DNA from: Syntrophus sp964555065
Lineage (GTDB): Bacteria > Desulfobacterota > Syntrophia > Syntrophales > Syntrophaceae
Direction of reading: 5' to 3'
NCBI GenBank assembly: GCA_964555065.1
Contig: CAZKRB010000049.1
Location: 1-24,343 of the forward strand
DNA length: 24,343 nt
Of this stretch, positions 21,515 through 24,343 are shown one piece after another. Made by a program: the position numbers and the translations under genes. Every line of letters begins with the position of its first letter. The stretch's first letter is position 1. The notes under the pieces were generated by a model. The model searched no databases. It had not been told where the DNA came from and saw only the letters and a program-made list of their open reading frames with translations.

Positions 21515-23148
21515 TCGGTGGGCAGGCCGGACAGGGGCTGGCATCCATCGAAAACCAGTTCGTAGATCTCCTCTTCCGGCTGGGTTATCCTTTCTTCGCG
21601 ACCAAGTTCTACATGTCCCGGATTCGGGGAGGGCACAATGAACATCTCTTCCGGGTGGCGGAGAGGCCCGTCCATGCCCTGAGCGGTGAGCCCTGGGATG
21701 TGGCAGTCGCCCTGGATGAAGAGACGGAGAGGCTGCACGGGACGGGTTTAAGCGCCCGGGGAATCCTGGTCTCTTCCGCCCAGGTGCGGGAATTGGAAAA
21801 AGGTGCGAAGGAACAGTTTCGCAACGTGAAGATGAGCAATGACCTGCTCGTGGGACTGCTCCTCAGGGTGCTCGGGGTGACCTCCGAAGCCTTGAGCGGG
21901 GAAGTGGGGGAAGGGGAGGAGCGGGATGCGCTGGCAGCCGGGATGGCCTTTGCGGAACGCTGGGGAATGGCCGACCGGTTTGTTCTTTCCCCCCGGGCGG
22001 GGGACTTCTTCAAATTCGATGGCAATGCCGCCCTGGGGTTCGGCGCCCTCCTGGGAGGCTGCCAGTTTGCCGCCGGCTATCCCATGACCCCGGCGACCTC
22101 CCTGCAGATGTATCTGGCCCGGGCCGCCCTGGAGATGCCCGTCCATTTTGAGCAGGCCGAGGACGAAATCTCCGCCATCAACATGGCCCTGGGGGCTTCC
22201 TATGCCGGGCTGCGGTCCATGGTGGCCACCTCGGGCGGCGGCTTCGCCCTGATGACCGAAGGGGTTTCCCTGGCGGGCATGACCGAGACGCCCGTGGTGG
22301 TCGTGGTGGCCCAGCGTCCGGGACCGTCCACGGGACTGCCGACCCGCACCGAGCAGGGCGACCTGAATTTCATCCTCCACGCCGGGCACGGTGAATTCCC
22401 CCGCCTTCTCTACGCGCCCGGTTCCCTCGCCGAGGCGATTGACCTGGGCCGCCGGGCGTTCGATCTGGCGGACCGGTACCAGGTTCCCGTCTTTATCCTG
22501 ACGGATCAGTATCTGGCGGACTCCATCCAGCTCCTGGAGAGCCGCCCCGACCTGTCCGTGTCTTTTCGGACCTGCGAGGTTTTCGATGCGTCCTACCGCC
22601 GCTATGCCTTGACGCCTGACGGCCTGTCGCCCCTGACCTATCCCGGCCTCAGCGATGCCCTGGTCCAGGTGGATTCCGACGAGCATACGGAAGATGGGAA
22701 AATTACGGAAGATCTGGACCTGAGGGTCCGGATGATGGACAAACGCCTGAAGAAGGGGCGCCTGCTGGAAGCCGAGGCGATCCACCCCACGCTCTTCGGC
22801 GACCGGGAGGCCGCGGTTTATCTCATCAGTTGGGGTTCCAACAAGGAGATCGTGGAGGAAACGGCGGCCCGCCTGCAGTCCGAAGGGAACTCCCTGGCCG
22901 CCCTGCACTTTTCCCAGGTTTACCCCCTGACTCCGGCGATGATCGAAGGTCTCCCCCTGGCGGGAAAGCGCCTGCTGGTCATCGAAAACAACGCCACAGG
23001 ACAGTTCACCGGGCTTCTGAAACGGGAGCTGTCTTTAACCGTGGACAGCGCCATCCTGAAATACAACGGCCTCTGTTTTTCCGTGAGGGAGCTCTATGAA
23101 GAAGTCAGGAAAAAGCTGTCCGAATCCGAATCGGGAGGTGGAAAATGA
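21496..23148 (+). CDS. korA: 2-oxoacid:ferredoxin oxidoreductase, fused gamma-alpha subunit (KorA-type)
   Basis: This is the large subunit of a thiamine-dependent enzyme that oxidatively decarboxylates a 2-oxoacid (often 2-oxoglutarate) to acyl-CoA with ferredoxin, or runs the reverse carboxylation in anaerobes. Length is 550 residues. The gamma domain (about 1-165) starts LLIGGQAGQGLASIENQFVDLLFRLGY and contains SRIRGGHNEHLFRV. The alpha domain follows from FFKFDGNAALGFGALLGGCQFAAGYPMTPATS (about 171), then EQAEDEISAINMALGASYAG, ATSGGGFALMTEG, and PVVVVVAQRPGPSTGLPTRTEQGDL. The ATG at 21496 has GCAGGAGG 5 nt upstream; an in-frame TTG at 21481 is less likely. The stop overlaps korB by 4 nt. 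Which oxoacid is used cannot be read from the sequence. Confidence 0.93.
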   Translation: MECNLLIGGQAGQGLASIENQFVDLLFRLGYPFFATKFYMSRIRGGHNEHLFRVAERPVHALSGEPWDVAVALDEETERLHGTGLSARGILVSSAQVRELEKGAKEQFRNVKMSNDLLVGLLLRVLGVTSEALSGEVGEGEERDALAAGMAFAERWGMADRFVLSPRAGDFFKFDGNAALGFGALLGGCQFAAGYPMTPATSLQMYLARAALEMPVHFEQAEDEISAINMALGASYAGLRSMVATSGGGFALMTEGVSLAGMTETPVVVVVAQRPGPSTGLPTRTEQGDLNFILHAGHGEFPRLLYAPGSLAEAIDLGRRAFDLADRYQVPVFILTDQYLADSIQLLESRPDLSVSFRTCEVFDASYRRYALTPDGLSPLTYPGLSDALVQVDSDEHTEDGKITEDLDLRVRMMDKRLKKGRLLEAEAIHPTLFGDREAAVYLISWGSNKEIVEETAARLQSEGNSLAALHFSQVYPLTPAMIEGLPLAGKRLLVIENNATGQFTGLLKRELSLTVDSAILKYNGLCFSVRELYEEVRKKLSESESGGGK

Positions 23149-23969
23149 TCGACCGCAATGAGATGGCCTGGTGTCCCGGTTGCGGGGATTTCCCCATTCG
23201 CGACACCCTGGAAAAAGCCCTGGCGGAATTGACCCTTTCTCCAAAAGAGGTGGTGCTCACCTCCGGAATCGGGCAGGCGGCCAAGATGCCCCAGTATCTG
23301 GAGGTGAATTATTTCAACGGACTCCATGGCCGGGCGATGCCGCCGGCCGTGGGAATCAAACTGGCCCGGCCGGAGCTGACGGTCATTGTGGTTTCCGGCG
23401 ACGGCTGCAATTACGGGGAAGGGGGGAATCACTTCCTGCACACCCTGCGGAAGAATCTCGATCTCACGATCCTCACCTGCAACAACCAGGTCTATGGCCT
23501 GACCAAGGGGCAGAGTTCTCCCACCACTGACCGCAACACGGCAAACATGCTCGATCCGCGGGGCAATGAAAACGAGCCCCTGAATCCCCTGGCGCTGGCC
23601 ATCGCCGTCGGCGCCCCCTTTGTGGCCCGGGGATTTGCCGGCGACCCGGAACACCTGAAGGAACTCCTGAAAGAGGCCATCCGTTTCCGGGGAACGGCCG
23701 TCGTGGACATCCTTCAGCCCTGCGTCACCTTCAACAGGATCAACACCTTTGCCTATTACCGGCAACGGGTGTATCACCTGGACGCTCCCGGCAAGGACCG
23801 TTGGGAAGCCATGGAGCTTGCCTGGACCTGGGGAGACCGCATCCCCATTGGGATTCTGTTCCGGGAGGAGGGACGGCCCGTCCGGGAGACGGCCGAACCG
23901 CTTTTCCGAAAAAAGGTGGCGCCGGAGATGATGGAGGCGCTGCTGAAGGCACATGCCCGTGCGAGGTGA
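23145..23969 (+). CDS. korB: 2-oxoacid:ferredoxin oxidoreductase, beta subunit (thiamine-binding)
   Basis: The 274-residue beta subunit binds thiamine diphosphate and a [4Fe-4S] cluster and pairs with the KorA-type product just upstream. CPGCG (10-14) supplies two cluster cysteines. The thiamine signature starts GDG at 85-87 with N89 and continues to NNQVYGLTKGQSSPTTDRN. A further cysteine, in ILQPCVTFN, is a probable third cluster ligand. The ATG overlaps the korA stop (ATGA) and has GGGAGG 6 nt upstream. The protein ends at KAHARAR. No terminator with a clear U-tract follows. Confidence 0.93.
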   Translation: MIDRNEMAWCPGCGDFPIRDTLEKALAELTLSPKEVVLTSGIGQAAKMPQYLEVNYFNGLHGRAMPPAVGIKLARPELTVIVVSGDGCNYGEGGNHFLHTLRKNLDLTILTCNNQVYGLTKGQSSPTTDRNTANMLDPRGNENEPLNPLALAIAVGAPFVARGFAGDPEHLKELLKEAIRFRGTAVVDILQPCVTFNRINTFAYYRQRVYHLDAPGKDRWEAMELAWTWGDRIPIGILFREEGRPVRETAEPLFRKKVAPEMMEALLKAHARAR

Positions 23970-24316
23970 CGGAGCGGATGAGGCATCCCGGAAGCTGCTG
24001 GGATTCAATTGTGGCGTGAATCGCTAATGGATACTTGGCTGAATTATTTCTTCCTCCTACCGAGTGCGGGACAGTGAATACCGAAGAACCTTTTTTATTT
24101 GATCCATCAGTTTATTTTCCATTTCTGATACTTGAATAACGCAATAAGCGGAATTTGACACGCAGTTTTGTAATAAGAGGAATAACAATACACTGATTTT
24201 CCACGTTTCATTATTCAATATCCCAATAAGTGGAAAATCTTTCCATCTATATGTCCTGTTATGGTGGAACATTTTCCGTCTATTACACTGTTGGGCTATA
24301 CCAAGGATTTATAAAT
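23970..24316. other. AT-rich intergenic region with short repeats
   Basis: This 347-bp gap is far richer in A and T than the genes around it. It contains three near-identical 11-mers AATAAGNGGAA (24143, 24172, 24225) and a 10-bp perfect inverted repeat, GATTTTCCAC (24195-24204) with GTGGAAAATC (24230-24239). The minus strand is open from 24272 to 24057 but the translation has no recognisable character. No RNA gene or mobile element is recognised. Confidence 0.4.
24195..24239 (+). repeat. 10-bp perfect inverted repeat
   Basis: GATTTTCCAC (24195-24204) and GTGGAAAATC (24230-24239) are exact reverse complements separated by 25 nt. The right arm overlaps the third AATAAGNGGAA repeat. It could be a stem-loop in an mRNA leader or two half-sites for a regulator. 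No U-run follows that would mark a terminator. Confidence 0.55.
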
Positions 24317-24343
24317 ATGACATTTCCTATTCTTGAATACGAC
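24317..24343 (+). CDS. Start of a truncated gene at the window edge
   Basis: From ATG 24317 nine codons read MTFPILEYD to the last base of the window. AAGGA (24303-24307) lies 9 nt upstream, a normal ribosome-site distance, and the AT-rich upstream region would hold its promoter. The opening PILEYD recalls bacterial nucleoside phosphorylase-family starts, but nine residues cannot support a function. It may be unconnected to korAB. Confidence 0.45.

Noticed and set aside
24057..24272. 71-codon minus-strand frame near the right edge
   Set aside because: Lies in AT-rich DNA with the repeats, with no ribosome site seen and no family resemblance.

Overview
The window looks like chromosome from a Gram-negative anaerobe of the former Deltaproteobacteria. 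A Syntrophus/Smithella-type syntroph is my best guess, by inference only. The evidence is a LolA lipoprotein carrier, lipopolysaccharide heptose genes, twitching-pilus ATPases, a ferredoxin-linked 2-oxoacid oxidoreductase, a glycogen set with a GT3-type synthase, and an apparent selenoprotein of the HesB/IscA family. Coding density is high and base composition is moderately GC-rich, apart from a few AT-rich islands.

Layout. At 1-4371 (+) are a promoter, branched-chain aminotransferase (ilvE), an intergenic cluster of DnaA-box-like 9-mers, lolA and a glycogen debranching enzyme, closed by a strong intrinsic terminator near 4472-4520. At 4685-6640 (+) is a soluble triple-PAS histidine kinase. 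At 7176-11432 (+) is one 1418-residue protein joining a GT3-type glycogen synthase to a GT35 alpha-glucan phosphorylase. With the debranching enzyme, this single polypeptide covers chain elongation and phosphorolysis of storage glucan. At 11544-12635 (-) is a receiver/LuxR response regulator. At about 12990-13770 (+) is an AT-rich RelE/HigB-HigA type toxin-antitoxin module with a palindromic operator. It is followed by tRNA-Ala(CGC) on the minus strand, with a near-consensus promoter.

At 14164-17246 (+) are pilT, a second PilT/PilU-type ATPase and a degenerate receiver-domain protein. These form a probable pilus-retraction unit without pilus structural genes. On the minus strand from 20819 down to 17471 are gmhB, a heptosyltransferase (GT9), a Trm112-like zinc protein, a HesB-like selenoprotein with an in-frame UGA and a SECIS-like hairpin, and a TPR protein. 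The first three overlap by 4 nt each, so they are probably one lipopolysaccharide-core transcript. At 21212-23969 (+) is a KorAB-type 2-oxoacid:ferredoxin oxidoreductase, preceded by a truncated tandem copy of the first ~155 bp of korA. The last 350 bp are AT-rich, carry short repeats, and end in the first nine codons of another gene.

The most notable points are the UGA-containing HesB-like gene, the phased DnaA-box array between ilvE and lolA, the synthase-phosphorylase fusion, and the broken korA duplicate. I saw no CRISPR array, insertion sequence or phage genes.
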